A stretch of 36,150 bases of DNA from Candidatus Blautia faecipullorum (lineage in GTDB: Bacteria > Bacillota > Clostridia > Lachnospirales > Lachnospiraceae), in contig DXEG01000066.1 of assembly GCA_019115125.1 (NCBI GenBank), positions 1 to 36,150 of the forward strand, in the 5' to 3' direction. Numbering within the stretch: the first letter of the stretch is position 1; each line of letters opens with the position of its first letter. Shown here one piece after another: positions 1 to 8,005 of the stretch. The notes beneath the pieces are model-generated. The model saw only the letters and a program-made list of their open reading frames with translations. It had not been told where the DNA came from and ran no database searches. The translations under genes were made by a program, and so were the position numbers.

Positions 1-733
1 CCCCTTCGGTCATGTTATAAATAATATCTACAGAGTTAGCCACCCAAATGACACGAAGCATAACTGTAATTGATATAGTATTTTTAATTGATGGTATAGT
101 CACATAAAATAACGACTGAAAAAAATTAGCTCCATCTATACGGCTTGCTTCATAAGTATCTGCTGGAACACTCTGGAGGCCGGCAAGTATCATTAATAGA
201 AAGAAAGGAATCCCCTGCCAAATATAAGTAACACAAACCGCCCATAATGAAGTTTGGGACTGTGACAAGAATGGGACAAATTTATCCAGTATTCCTATTT
301 TCACAAGGATATCATTCAGGACTCCATAATTACCATCATACATCCACCTCCAAATAAGCCCGGCCAGAACCCCCGGCACCACCCAGGGAATCATACTAAC
401 AGCCCTTATAAATCCTCTTCCTGTAAAATAACGGTTCAGTAATAGTGCAAGAATAAATCCCAAGAGGAACTGCAAAGATACACAAATTACTACCATAAAT
501 ACTGTTCTTATAAGCGCATCCCAAAATTCATGGTCTGTCAGAATATCTATGTAATTTTTCAGACCGATAAATCCCATTTCTTCTGCCGGCAGCCTCAGGT
601 CGTAATTTCTCAAGCTCATCAGCAGCGCATCAAGTGCAGGAATAAAAACCACACAAGTGACGACGATTAAAGCTGGTGCCACTAGTAAATAGGGCCATAT
701 ATGTTTTTTTAATCTAAATCTTTTTGGCTTCAA
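1..733 (-). CDS. Sugar ABC transporter permease (MalF/UgpA type), 3' end cut by window edge
   Basis: This is the N-terminal ~244 codons of a binding-protein-dependent transport permease, probably the first of two permeases of a carbohydrate importer. Visible are a basic N-terminus, a first membrane segment (about residues 12-32), several further hydrophobic segments, and an EAA-loop-like motif (EASRIDGANFFQSLFYVTIP) that contacts the ATPase in this family. The start is a TTG at 731-733. It follows the TAG stop of the upstream GntR gene with no gap and has a GGAGGAA ribosome site 7 nt upstream, inside the GntR gene, so translation is probably coupled. The frame is open to base 1, and the rest of the transporter should lie outside the window. 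The family is clear; the substrate is unknown, though the neighbouring kinase suggests a sugar or sugar-like compound. Confidence 0.88.
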   Translation of the reverse strand, partial: MKPKRFRLKKHIWPYLLVAPALIVVTCVVFIPALDALLMSLRNYDLRLPAEEMGFIGLKNYIDILTDHEFWDALIRTVFMVVICVSLQFLLGFILALLLNRYFTGRGFIRAVSMIPWVVPGVLAGLIWRWMYDGNYGVLNDILVKIGILDKFVPFLSQSQTSLWAVCVTYIWQGIPFFLLMILAGLQSVPADTYEASRIDGANFFQSLFYVTIPSIKNTISITVMLRVIWVANSVDIIYNMTEG

Positions 734-1447
734 CTATCTTCCTCCATTCTTATCCGCATTCGAATGTCGTTCATTTTTTGCCATTAGCTGAATCGTTTCC
801 TGAATGTGCTGTTCCATATAGTATCTGGCGCTGATAGCATCTCTGTTTTTAAGTGCACGAACAATCCGTTCATGTGCTTTTCTTGCCTTAGTATGACTTT
901 CCCTTGAATCATACATATAAGTACCTGAGTCCCGTACCGTATCACATATCATGGGAATAATGCGAACCAAAACCTCGTTATAAGTGCATTTGGCAACGGT
1001 TTTATGAAATTCAATATCTAATTCAACCATATCGTCGCCATATCCATTAATACTGTTATAGGTTTCGCAAAGATATTCCAACTTTTCAATATCACTGGAT
1101 GTAGCTGTCCGAACTGCCGCAAGCGCTATTTGCGGTTCCAAAAGCATTCTGGCCTCCAACTGCTGTTTAAGTCTGTCGTACGAATCCATCTTTATAATGC
1201 CGAGAGGATCATCATGAAACCCATTTGTATTTCTTACGAACGTTCCTCTTCCCTGCTGAACTACCACGATTCCATCTGCGCTTAATGTCTTCACTGCTTC
1301 CCGGATTGTAGAACGCCCCACACCGTACATTTCTGTCAACTGTTGTTCTGTAGGAAGCTGCTGCCCCACTGTATATTTATTATCACGAATAGCGCAGATA
1401 ATCTGTCTTGCGATTTCTTCAGAACGTTTCAGCTTTTTCTCACGCAT
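734..1447 (-). CDS. GntR-family transcriptional regulator, FadR/FCD subfamily
   Basis: This is a 237-residue repressor-type regulator. Residues 1-75 form the GntR winged helix-turn-helix (LPTEQQLTEMYGVGRSTIREA, then a wing with QQGRGTFV). Residues ~93-220 are an all-helical FCD ligand domain. The usual FCD metal ligands look present as D144, H148, H192 and H214. FCD regulators typically sense small organic acids, sugar acids or sugar phosphates. An AGGAG site precedes the ATG. The gene lies 26 bp after the URO-D-like gene and abuts the permease gene, so it is part of the operon it probably controls. Its likely targets are the repeated ATCTGATGTT words upstream of the kinase gene. The family is certain; the effector is unknown. 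Confidence 0.93.
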   Translation of the reverse strand: MREKKLKRSEEIARQIICAIRDNKYTVGQQLPTEQQLTEMYGVGRSTIREAVKTLSADGIVVVQQGRGTFVRNTNGFHDDPLGIIKMDSYDRLKQQLEARMLLEPQIALAAVRTATSSDIEKLEYLCETYNSINGYGDDMVELDIEFHKTVAKCTYNEVLVRIIPMICDTVRDSGTYMYDSRESHTKARKAHERIVRALKNRDAISARYYMEQHIQETIQLMAKNERHSNADKNGGR

Positions 1448-1473
1448 TCACTCTTCTCCTTCATCCGGCACAT

Positions 1474-2592
1474 TTAATATTCCGCAAATTTTCGATAGGT
1501 TTCATACATAGAAAGAACATTTTCTAGCGGTACGTCATACATGATGTTGTGTACCTGGGCAAAGACATATCCTCCTCCTTCTTTAAATATCTTCATATTT
1601 TGCTCTACCTGTTCCCGTACTTGAGCGGGAGTGCCCATATTAAGTGTACGCTGTGTATCTACTCCCCCTCCCCAAAATGTGATATTATTACCAAATCTTT
1701 TTTTCAGTTCCTCAGGAGCCATTCCTTTTGCAGTTATCTGAACCGGATTCAGCGCATCTACCCCAATCTCAATCAGATCACCTATTATGGGGCTTATAGC
1801 CCCGCAGGAATGAAGCAGTATCTTCTTTCCATACTTTCTTTTCACATGATCGTATAGTTTTGCCTGCCAAGGTTTAATTCGTTCCCTGTAAACCTCTGGT
1901 GACATAATCAGGCTTGTCTGAGTTCCCATATCATCCGCAAATTTCACTATATCTATTCCATCTCCGATCCTCTCCATAAGAAAATCTACCAGTTTTATAT
2001 AGTAATCAAGAATAATCTCATGAAGTCTGTCTGAAAATTCTTCATTGTCCAGGAGATCCATATAATAATTCTGATTGCCCCTCAGCCATGTCGGAAGGCC
2101 AAACATAGGTTCCCGAAAGCCTTCCAAAATGCAACATTTATCTTTGTTCTGCTCAATTCTTTCTCTCAGTCCTTCTACCATGTATTCTGTCGGTTCCGGA
2201 AACCTGAAATTTTCCAGATCTTTCAGATCCTCTTTGTCTTCAAGAGGATGAAAGCACATATTATAATACAGCCCGTCTGGATTTAGTTTCTGTCCAACAC
2301 CCCACATATCTGTAAAAGTTCCGTCTCCGTTGTCTTTCCATGGAGCAACTTCATTAAAGTAAATAGAACAGGTATCCACCCCGAAATAATCCACAATACT
2401 CTGATCCGGAACAACAACATTCTGTTGTCTGGATTTAATCAAATTCCCATGATCCTCTAGCTGAAATTTTTCCTTGATCTTATTTTCGATATCAAAATGC
2501 ATTGCTGTATTATTAATGCCGCCAATATCCAAAGGCACTCTATCTGGTTCCTTATGCTCTAATGTCATCATTACTCTTTCTTTAGAAGTCAT
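1474..2592 (-). CDS. Uroporphyrinogen decarboxylase (URO-D)-like / corrinoid methyltransferase-like protein
   Basis: A 372-residue protein of the URO-D/MtaA/CmuA superfamily, opening MTSKERVMMTLEHKEPDRVP, the hallmark N-terminus of the non-heme members. A GGAGGG site 8 nt upstream supports the ATG at 2592 rather than the upstream ATG at 2619. Residues H261 and C263 (LLHSCG) match the first zinc ligands of MtaA-type methyltransferases. The third Cys of those enzymes appears to be missing: the C-terminal block reads YVFAQVHNIMYDVPLENV, with a His (about H348) nearby. Its start overlaps the kinase gene by 11 bp. Lying in a GntR/kinase/ABC-transporter operon, it is more likely a catabolic enzyme (methyl transfer or decarboxylation) than a heme enzyme. 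The substrate is unknown. Confidence 0.85.
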   Translation of the reverse strand: MTSKERVMMTLEHKEPDRVPLDIGGINNTAMHFDIENKIKEKFQLEDHGNLIKSRQQNVVVPDQSIVDYFGVDTCSIYFNEVAPWKDNGDGTFTDMWGVGQKLNPDGLYYNMCFHPLEDKEDLKDLENFRFPEPTEYMVEGLRERIEQNKDKCCILEGFREPMFGLPTWLRGNQNYYMDLLDNEEFSDRLHEIILDYYIKLVDFLMERIGDGIDIVKFADDMGTQTSLIMSPEVYRERIKPWQAKLYDHVKRKYGKKILLHSCGAISPIIGDLIEIGVDALNPVQITAKGMAPEELKKRFGNNITFWGGGVDTQRTLNMGTPAQVREQVEQNMKIFKEGGGYVFAQVHNIMYDVPLENVLSMYETYRKFAEY

Positions 2593-3799
2593 TTTTTTTA
2601 CCCTCCTTTTTATGTTCATATACGCCTGTTTTAAAATCCTGTTTCCAATATTGGTACTCCATTTCCAGATCAGTCCATTTCAGCTTATTTGCTATCACAT
2701 TATCAACCTTCTGATAATCTGGTATTCCCCCTCTTCCATCTACAGACATAATCCGGATTGCCGCAACAGCAGAAGCAAACTGCAATGTATGAACCGCATC
2801 TTTTCCAAGAAGTATTCCCTGTAGAAACCCTGCTACAAAACTGTCCCCTGCCCCGTTTGTAGATATCATTCGATCAATTTGAAAGGGAGGTGCGAATAAT
2901 TCTTTCTCAGCCCACTGCTCTGTATTTAAGTCTGCCGCCCTTCCTATCTTTTTTATTGTTTCTTCTTTTCCAGTCCTTACATATGCACCTTTTTCTCCGC
3001 ATTTGATTGCTACGATCCGTACTCCCAGTTCCAATAATTCTTCTGCCATGGAAGACACTCTTTCCTGACTGAAAATATCATCCATCTTCATTTCCGGGTA
3101 TTCTTTTTTTAAAGAAAGGTATTCTTCTCTTCTCAAAATCAGCAGCAGCTCTTCAAAGCTTGGAAGAAATATATCTACATATGGCAGCGTTTTTTTCAAG
3201 ATTGAATACCAATCAGCCATTCCTGCCGGTGTATAAATACCTGGAAAGCTCAAATCCATGGAAGTAGTAAGTCCATATTCCTTTGCTCTCTTATAAAATT
3301 CTGACAATGTTTTTCCATTATCGGAATACATACATTTCATACCAGTCGGATAGCCAAAATGCATAAGATCATTTTCTTTCAGCAATTCTTCTGGAATATC
3401 CTGAGAATCATAGTTTTGAGACGCTCCCCGGTTATGAAGAATCATTCTGTCTTGTCCCGGCTTTGCCACAATCACAGATGTAGATGTGTTCATTTTGGTA
3501 TCTTTTAGTATGTAATATTTACAGTTACTTTTTTTCATTTCATCATCTACCAGAGTTCCTAATGAATCTCCTCCGATTTTACTGAATACGGTTGTTTGAG
3601 CTCCTAATCTGTGCAAAGTCAAACCAGTATTTCCCACAGAACCACCTATGGCCGTATCAATCCTTTTTAAATATATGGTTCCCCCAGGAGAGGTGCGTTC
3701 CTTTTCAGACGTTAATTCTTCAAAAATAGGAATTATATCCAAAACCAATGCCCCAACAGCCAATACCTTTTTCTCTTTTTTTTGAATTTCCTCCATCAT
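2582..3799 (-). CDS. PfkB-family carbohydrate/nucleoside kinase
   Basis: A 405-residue ribokinase-fold kinase, long for the family (usually ~300-340). The N-terminal GG/N motif is IGGSVGNTGL (51-60) and the C-terminal signature is STNGAGDSFVAGFLQG, with the anion-hole GAGD at 316-319 and D319 as the expected catalytic base. Extra length lies in an inserted segment around 225-250 and a charged tail after ~365. It would phosphorylate a hydroxymethyl group of a sugar, sugar acid or nucleoside using ATP. Two ATGs in tandem follow an AAGGAGAGG site; either could be used. It is the first gene of the operon and overlaps the URO-D-like gene by 11 bp. The exact substrate cannot be read from sequence. 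Confidence 0.92.
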   Translation of the reverse strand: MMEEIQKKEKKVLAVGALVLDIIPIFEELTSEKERTSPGGTIYLKRIDTAIGGSVGNTGLTLHRLGAQTTVFSKIGGDSLGTLVDDEMKKSNCKYYILKDTKMNTSTSVIVAKPGQDRMILHNRGASQNYDSQDIPEELLKENDLMHFGYPTGMKCMYSDNGKTLSEFYKRAKEYGLTTSMDLSFPGIYTPAGMADWYSILKKTLPYVDIFLPSFEELLLILRREEYLSLKKEYPEMKMDDIFSQERVSSMAEELLELGVRIVAIKCGEKGAYVRTGKEETIKKIGRAADLNTEQWAEKELFAPPFQIDRMISTNGAGDSFVAGFLQGILLGKDAVHTLQFASAVAAIRIMSVDGRGGIPDYQKVDNVIANKLKWTDLEMEYQYWKQDFKTGVYEHKKEGKKNDF

Positions 3800-3822
3800 A
3801 TCCTCTCCTTAAAGCACTGAAT

Positions 3823-3849
3823 GTTATATAGTATTTATCTGATGTTCAA
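3823..3849 (-). promoter_or_regulatory. Probable promoter of the PfkB/URO-D/GntR operon
   Basis: On the minus strand a TATAAC/TATATA -10 region lies at 3823-3830 and a TTGAAC-like -35 at about 3844-3849, 25-45 bp upstream of the kinase start. The spacing is short (15 bp), so the assignment is tentative. One copy of the ATCTGATGTT word (3837-3846) falls between the two elements, as expected for a repressor site. Confidence 0.45.
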
Positions 3850-4090
3850 AAATATCAGATATTATTATTTATCTGATGTTATTATCTTTATTTCTTTTTT
3901 CTATTTGATTATAACCCTCAATATTGTCAGAATCAACAGTTATTTTATGGTAATTTTTTATATATTTTATTTAAATTCATCTGATGTTTGAATTCACTTC
4001 GCAATATTTATAACCATTTCTAGGAATATTACCTAAAATTATCTGATGTTTTTTGGATAGTATGCCAATTTCAAAAATCAAACATCAGAT
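3837..4090. repeat. Array of five ATCTGATGTT operator-like words
   Basis: The exact 10-mer ATCTGATGTT occurs at 3837-3846, 3871-3880, 3979-3988 and 4041-4050, and in inverted orientation at 4081-4090. A sixth, partial inverted copy (ATATCAGAT) is at 3852-3860, pairing with the first as a dyad. The copies at 3979 and 4081 share 13 bp (ATCTGATGTTTGA). The core ATC-T-GAT is symmetric about its central base, as expected for a dimeric wHTH protein. The array fills most of the 471-bp gene-free stretch 3800-4270; the rest is A+T-rich DNA and two terminators. The GntR protein encoded downstream is the obvious candidate binder. Confidence 0.7.
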
Positions 4091-4130
4091 TTATCGCAGT
4101 GTATTTAAACTTCAAAGTTCTAAGAAGGCA

Positions 4131-4163
4131 CAAAAAAAGGCCGGATATACTCCGAACCTTTTC
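4131..4163 (-). terminator. Rho-independent terminator
   Basis: The minus strand reads AAAAGG-TT-CGGA, a 5-nt loop, TCCG-G-CC and then a run of seven T. It is placed to end transcripts from the 4271-6841 gene before the operator region. Confidence 0.75.
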
Positions 4164-4229
4164 TTAAATAAATTTTCTATTTTTTCCTTTATTTTTATTC
4201 CATGTATATAAGCTTTCATTATACCAAAC

Positions 4230-4257
4230 CGAGGAGAATCCCAAAGTTTTCTCCCCG
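4230..4257 (-). terminator. Hairpin just after the reductase stop codon
   Basis: A 9-bp stem (CGGGGAGAA with TTCTCCTCG, one G-U pair) with a 10-nt loop starts 13 bp after the stop codon. It is followed only by a weak T-rich stretch, so it may stabilise the 3' end while the hairpin at 4131-4163 terminates. Confidence 0.5.
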
Positions 4258-4270
4258 ATTGCATACCTGA

Positions 4271-6841
4271 TCAGCAGGTAGCTCCTCCCACTACCGTTTT
4301 CTCCAGAATCTTGCTCTTATCGATCCTGCTGTTCAGAAGCTTATCCTGCACATAGTCAAAGCCCAGTCTCTCGATGGTGTCTGCGAAGCGCTCTCCTGAA
4401 ATTCCCTCGTCGCGGAAGAACAGGATCGCTCTTTCTACCAGGTCGATTACCTCTGCCTCTGTGGTAAAGATCTTGTCCAGCTCGCGGCCTTCCGCTACCT
4501 TCTTGCCCCAGCGTCCGCCGATATATACCTTATATCCGGTGAGGGATTCATTCACTGCGCCGAAGGGGCATCTGCCGATGCAGCGGCCGCAGTGGTTGCA
4601 TTTATCCGTGGGGATCTGAATCTTTCCATCCTCCATTTTTGCTACCTTGATCGGACAGTTATCCTGCACCTGGCATTTTTTGCAGCCCTTGCACTTAGAA
4701 AGGTCGATCTCAGGAACCCGCTGGCCGATAATTCCGATATCGTTCAGGTTGGGTTTCACACAGTTGTTGGGGCAGCCGCCTACCGCGATCTTGAATTTAT
4801 GAGGAAGATCCACGCCGTGATATCCGATATAATAAAGCTGGTGCAGCTTCTCCGAAAGCTCAAAGGTATCGATCAGTCCATACTGACAGGTCGTACCCTT
4901 GCAGGAAACCACCGGACGCACCTTGGAGCCTGTGCCTCCTGTCTCCAGTCCGGCCTCCTCGAGGAAAGCAAATACCGCTTCCAGATTATCGTAAGGAACC
5001 CCCTGGATCTCAAGCGTCAGACGGGTCGTCATCGTCACCTCGCCGGAACCGAACTTCTCCGCCGCTTCCGCTACCTTGCGCTGCTCGTCAGAAGTCAGCT
5101 TTCCGTTTCTGGTGATGACGCGCACGTTAAATACGTCGTCATAGCGCTTATCCTGAAGGCAGCCAAGCCCCTTCACCCTTTTGATCTCCGCCGCGGAAAG
5201 CTTCTTTCCGTTGCGGGGCACCTTTACATCATTGAAAAATACGCCGCCCTCCAGTACCTTCGTATTGGTATATCCGTATGCTTTCAGGCGGTTCTGGAGG
5301 AAGTATCCTCTCTTGCCCTTGGTACATACCAGGAGAAGCTTCGCGTCCTTATCAATGCCTTCTATCGGGCCGTTCACCGCGGAAAGGTCCACCCAGCGGG
5401 CGTTCGCCACTGTCTGCTGGGGCTGAACGTCGATCACCGTATAATCCTTCGCCGCGCCCGCCGCGTATTCTGCCGGGCTCATGGAATCCAGCACGCCGTC
5501 GATCTTATTTTCCAGTATGTAGCATGCGGTGACAAACGGGTGGATCGCCGTGGAGAAAGGCGGCGCGTAGGCGAAATCAAGAGTGTCAAAATCATCCAGC
5601 TTCATTTCCTGAGAGATTCCCACTACCGCGATATCTGTCATTTTGTCCACTGCTCCAGCGCCCAGCACCTGCAGGCCCAAGACTTTCCGTGTCGCTGTCT
5701 CTGCCGTAAGCTTCACGACAAAGGATGAGGCTCCCGGATAATAATGGGCCTTATCGTCCACCACGCAGGTAACGGAGGTTGTCTCATATCCGGCCGCCTT
5801 GGCCTGCTCTTCGGTCAGTCCGGTACGGCCTCCATTCAATGTGGGGAGAAGACGTACTACTCCGGTTCCCAGGCATCCGCCGTAGCCGTTTCCGGCGCCG
5901 TTCATTGCCTTAGCCATTGCCCGGGCCGCCAGATTGGCGGTGGAACCCATCGCGGACCACTGCGCCTGTCCTGTAACGGCGTTTTTCACCATAGCGCAGT
6001 CTCCTGCCGCGTAAACATCCGGAAGATTGGTTTTCATCCGGGAGTCTGTCAGGATGGTTCCCTTAAACATTTCAATGCCGGAATCCGCAAGGAACCCGGT
6101 AGCGGGGCGGATGCCGATGGCAACGATCACCACGTCCGCGGCCAGAACGCCGTTTCCGGTGATCACCTTTTCCGCCTTTCCCTCTCCCTCAATGCTTTCC
6201 AAAGTGGTGGAGGTAAGCACCCTCATACCTGCTGCCTTTAACTGTTTTTTTGCGTAGTCAGCCATTTCCGGGTCATAAGCGTTGGGCATGATCTGGGAGG
6301 CCGCGTCGATCACCGTTACCTCCAGTCCCTGAGCCATCAGATTCTCGGCCACTTCAAGGCCGATGAAGCCCGCGCCGCAGACGACAGCTTTCCGGCATTT
6401 CTTCTCCTCCACATAGGCGCGGATCCCTACCGCGTCGTCAGGGGTGCGCACGCAGAATACACCCGGAAGAGTGATTCCCCCGATCTGGGGAACAAAAGGA
6501 ACCGCTCCGGTGGCAATGATCAGCTTATCATAGGTTTCTGTAAATTCCTCTCCGGACTTTTTCCTGAGACAGACAGTTTTGGATGTGCTGTCAACAGATG
6601 TGGCCTCGCAGCCTGTGTATACCTCCGCGCCTGTTAGCCCGGAATATTTCGCCGGTGTATTTACGATCAGCTCATCCCGGGAGGGAATATCGCCTCCGAT
6701 ATAATAAGGAAGCCCGCAGCCTGCATAGGAGATATCCTCCCCCTTTGTAAACACCTTTACCTCCGCGCCGCGGTCGCAGCGTTTCAGCTTGGCGGCGGCT
6801 TTTGTTCCGGCGGCCACACCGCCGAGAATCACATACTTCAT
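4271..6841 (-). CDS. Fusion: CoA-disulfide reductase-like + rhodanese + siroheme sulfite/nitrite reductase-like + 2x[4Fe-4S] ferredoxin
   Basis: An 856-residue, four-module cytoplasmic redox protein. Residues 1-450 are a class III FAD/NAD(P)H disulfide reductase: GGVAAG at the N-terminus, the active-site Cys in SYAGCGLPY (C42), a second Rossmann motif near 154-160, and TNLPDVYAAGDCA (271-283). Residues ~455-540 are a rhodanese domain with Cys506 (VCTKGKRG). Residues ~565-700 are a sulfite/nitrite reductase half domain with cluster/siroheme cysteines C647, C652, C690 and C694 (CKGTTC; GGCPNNC). Residues 715-760 hold two ferredoxin motifs (C717/720/723/729 and C748/751/754/758). An AAAGGAG site precedes the ATG. 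It probably reduces sulfite, polysulfide or a persulfide using NAD(P)H; the exact substrate is open. It is divergent from a LysR regulator. Confidence 0.9.
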   Translation of the reverse strand: MKYVILGGVAAGTKAAAKLKRCDRGAEVKVFTKGEDISYAGCGLPYYIGGDIPSRDELIVNTPAKYSGLTGAEVYTGCEATSVDSTSKTVCLRKKSGEEFTETYDKLIIATGAVPFVPQIGGITLPGVFCVRTPDDAVGIRAYVEEKKCRKAVVCGAGFIGLEVAENLMAQGLEVTVIDAASQIMPNAYDPEMADYAKKQLKAAGMRVLTSTTLESIEGEGKAEKVITGNGVLAADVVIVAIGIRPATGFLADSGIEMFKGTILTDSRMKTNLPDVYAAGDCAMVKNAVTGQAQWSAMGSTANLAARAMAKAMNGAGNGYGGCLGTGVVRLLPTLNGGRTGLTEEQAKAAGYETTSVTCVVDDKAHYYPGASSFVVKLTAETATRKVLGLQVLGAGAVDKMTDIAVVGISQEMKLDDFDTLDFAYAPPFSTAIHPFVTACYILENKIDGVLDSMSPAEYAAGAAKDYTVIDVQPQQTVANARWVDLSAVNGPIEGIDKDAKLLLVCTKGKRGYFLQNRLKAYGYTNTKVLEGGVFFNDVKVPRNGKKLSAAEIKRVKGLGCLQDKRYDDVFNVRVITRNGKLTSDEQRKVAEAAEKFGSGEVTMTTRLTLEIQGVPYDNLEAVFAFLEEAGLETGGTGSKVRPVVSCKGTTCQYGLIDTFELSEKLHQLYYIGYHGVDLPHKFKIAVGGCPNNCVKPNLNDIGIIGQRVPEIDLSKCKGCKKCQVQDNCPIKVAKMEDGKIQIPTDKCNHCGRCIGRCPFGAVNESLTGYKVYIGGRWGKKVAEGRELDKIFTTEAEVIDLVERAILFFRDEGISGERFADTIERLGFDYVQDKLLNSRIDKSKILEKTVVGGATC

Positions 6842-6876
6842 AGTGTATTTCTCCTTTCGTTCAATCCTTGGTTTCT

Positions 6877-6905
6877 ATTATAGTACTTGATATCCATAAA
6901 TGGAA
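6877..6905 (-). promoter_or_regulatory. Likely LysR-dependent promoter of the reductase gene
   Basis: A minus-strand TATAAT lies at 6877-6882 with no good -35 at the right distance (TTCCAT). A small dyad CCATAAATGG (6894-6903) sits over the -35 position. A good -10, a poor -35 and an overlapping dyad fit an activator-dependent promoter controlled by the divergent LysR protein; this is an inference. The remaining A+T-rich part of the intergenic region holds two further similar words ending in TATCGA. Confidence 0.5.
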
Positions 6906-6966
6906 ATTGTAAAATATAATCTATAATATCGAAAAAACCTATATATTATCGAGAGGAAAAATACAT

Positions 6967-7941
6967 ATGACCATCCGCCATCTAAAAATTTTTATCGCCG
7001 TCGCGGAAACCGGCTCCATGAGCGCGGCCGCCAACAGTCTTTATCTCACCCAGCCTACGGTCAGCCAGGCTGTCCGGGATCTGGAAGCTCATTACCAGGT
7101 GCCGCTTTTCGAGCGGCTGCATAAAAAGCTTTTTATCACGGAGGAGGGACGGCAGCTTCTCGAGCTGGCCCGTATGGCTGTTGGAAATTTCGACAGCCTT
7201 GAGCTTTCCATGCAGAGATTCCAGGAAAAGCTTACCCTGCGCGTGGGCTCCTCCCTGACTGTGGGTACCTGCCTTATGTCCAGCGTGATCTCCGATCTGG
7301 AAGCCGCCTGTCCGAAGATGGATATTTATTCTTTTGTCAGCAACACGGCGGAAATTGAGCAGAAGCTCCTCCGGCGGGAGCTGGACGCGGCGGTGGTGGA
7401 GGGAGCCATCGAGTCTCCCAAGCTGGCCGCGATCCCTATCGTGGAGGATTCTCTTGTTCTTGTATGTGGGAAAAATCATGAATTTTATGAAAAAGATATG
7501 ATCCGCTCCTCAGAGCTGGAAGGCCGGAAATTCGCCATGCGGGAAAAAGGCAGCGGAACCAGGAAACTGTTTGAACAGTATCTTTCCGCTCACAACATCC
7601 ATATCCAGACCGCATGGGAAGCCAACTGTCCCCGGACGATCCTGAACGCCGTGATCCACAACAACGCTCTTGCCGTGATGTCCCAGCGGCTCCTGAAGCA
7701 TGAAATCCTTCACCGTTCCGTAAAGATCTTCCACTATGAGACAGGAGAATGGAACCGTTTTTTTAAACTGGTCTATTTGAAAAAGAATACAGAAGGCCCG
7801 GTAAGCTCCGGGGAATCCCCGGAGAACCGATATCCCCTCCCGTGTATCGGGGAGCTGCGCTCTGTGCTGGAGAATTACCGCGCCCTGACCCGGCCCCGGG
7901 AATTTCCCGCGTGTATCCTCAAGGACGATACGCCCGTCTGA
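6967..7941 (+). CDS. LysR-family transcriptional regulator
   Basis: A 324-residue LysR-type regulator. Residues 1-60 are the winged helix-turn-helix (MTIRHLKIFIAVAETGSMSA, then LTQPTVSQAVRDLE), and the rest is a periplasmic-binding-like effector domain. A GAGAGG site lies upstream of the ATG. It is transcribed away from the sulfur-redox fusion gene with a 125-bp shared intergenic region, the classic arrangement for a LysR activator and its target. The pairing suggests it responds to a sulfur compound, although the sequence does not show which. The C-terminal ~30 residues are a little longer than usual. Confidence 0.95.
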   Translation: MTIRHLKIFIAVAETGSMSAAANSLYLTQPTVSQAVRDLEAHYQVPLFERLHKKLFITEEGRQLLELARMAVGNFDSLELSMQRFQEKLTLRVGSSLTVGTCLMSSVISDLEAACPKMDIYSFVSNTAEIEQKLLRRELDAAVVEGAIESPKLAAIPIVEDSLVLVCGKNHEFYEKDMIRSSELEGRKFAMREKGSGTRKLFEQYLSAHNIHIQTAWEANCPRTILNAVIHNNALAVMSQRLLKHEILHRSVKIFHYETGEWNRFFKLVYLKKNTEGPVSSGESPENRYPLPCIGELRSVLENYRALTRPREFPACILKDDTPV

Positions 7942-8005
7942 ATCCCGGGACAGCTCCCTATGGTCACTGTAATCCGCTTTTACCCAACGCGGAAGCAGTG
8001 ATTCC

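Noticed and set aside
3800-4130. CRISPR array made by the ATCTGATGTT words
   Set aside because: The repeats are only 10 bp, irregularly spaced and in both orientations; they fit operators, and no cas genes are present.
1-4130. An integrated mobile element at the left end
   Set aside because: The A+T-rich composition hints at transfer, but no integrase, transposase, terminal repeats or att site is visible.
4592-5728. A 378-codon plus-strand open frame over the sulfur-redox fusion
   Set aside because: It lies wholly inside a well-supported minus-strand gene, has no recognisable domain or ribosome site, and is the sort of shadow frame GC-rich codon use gives.
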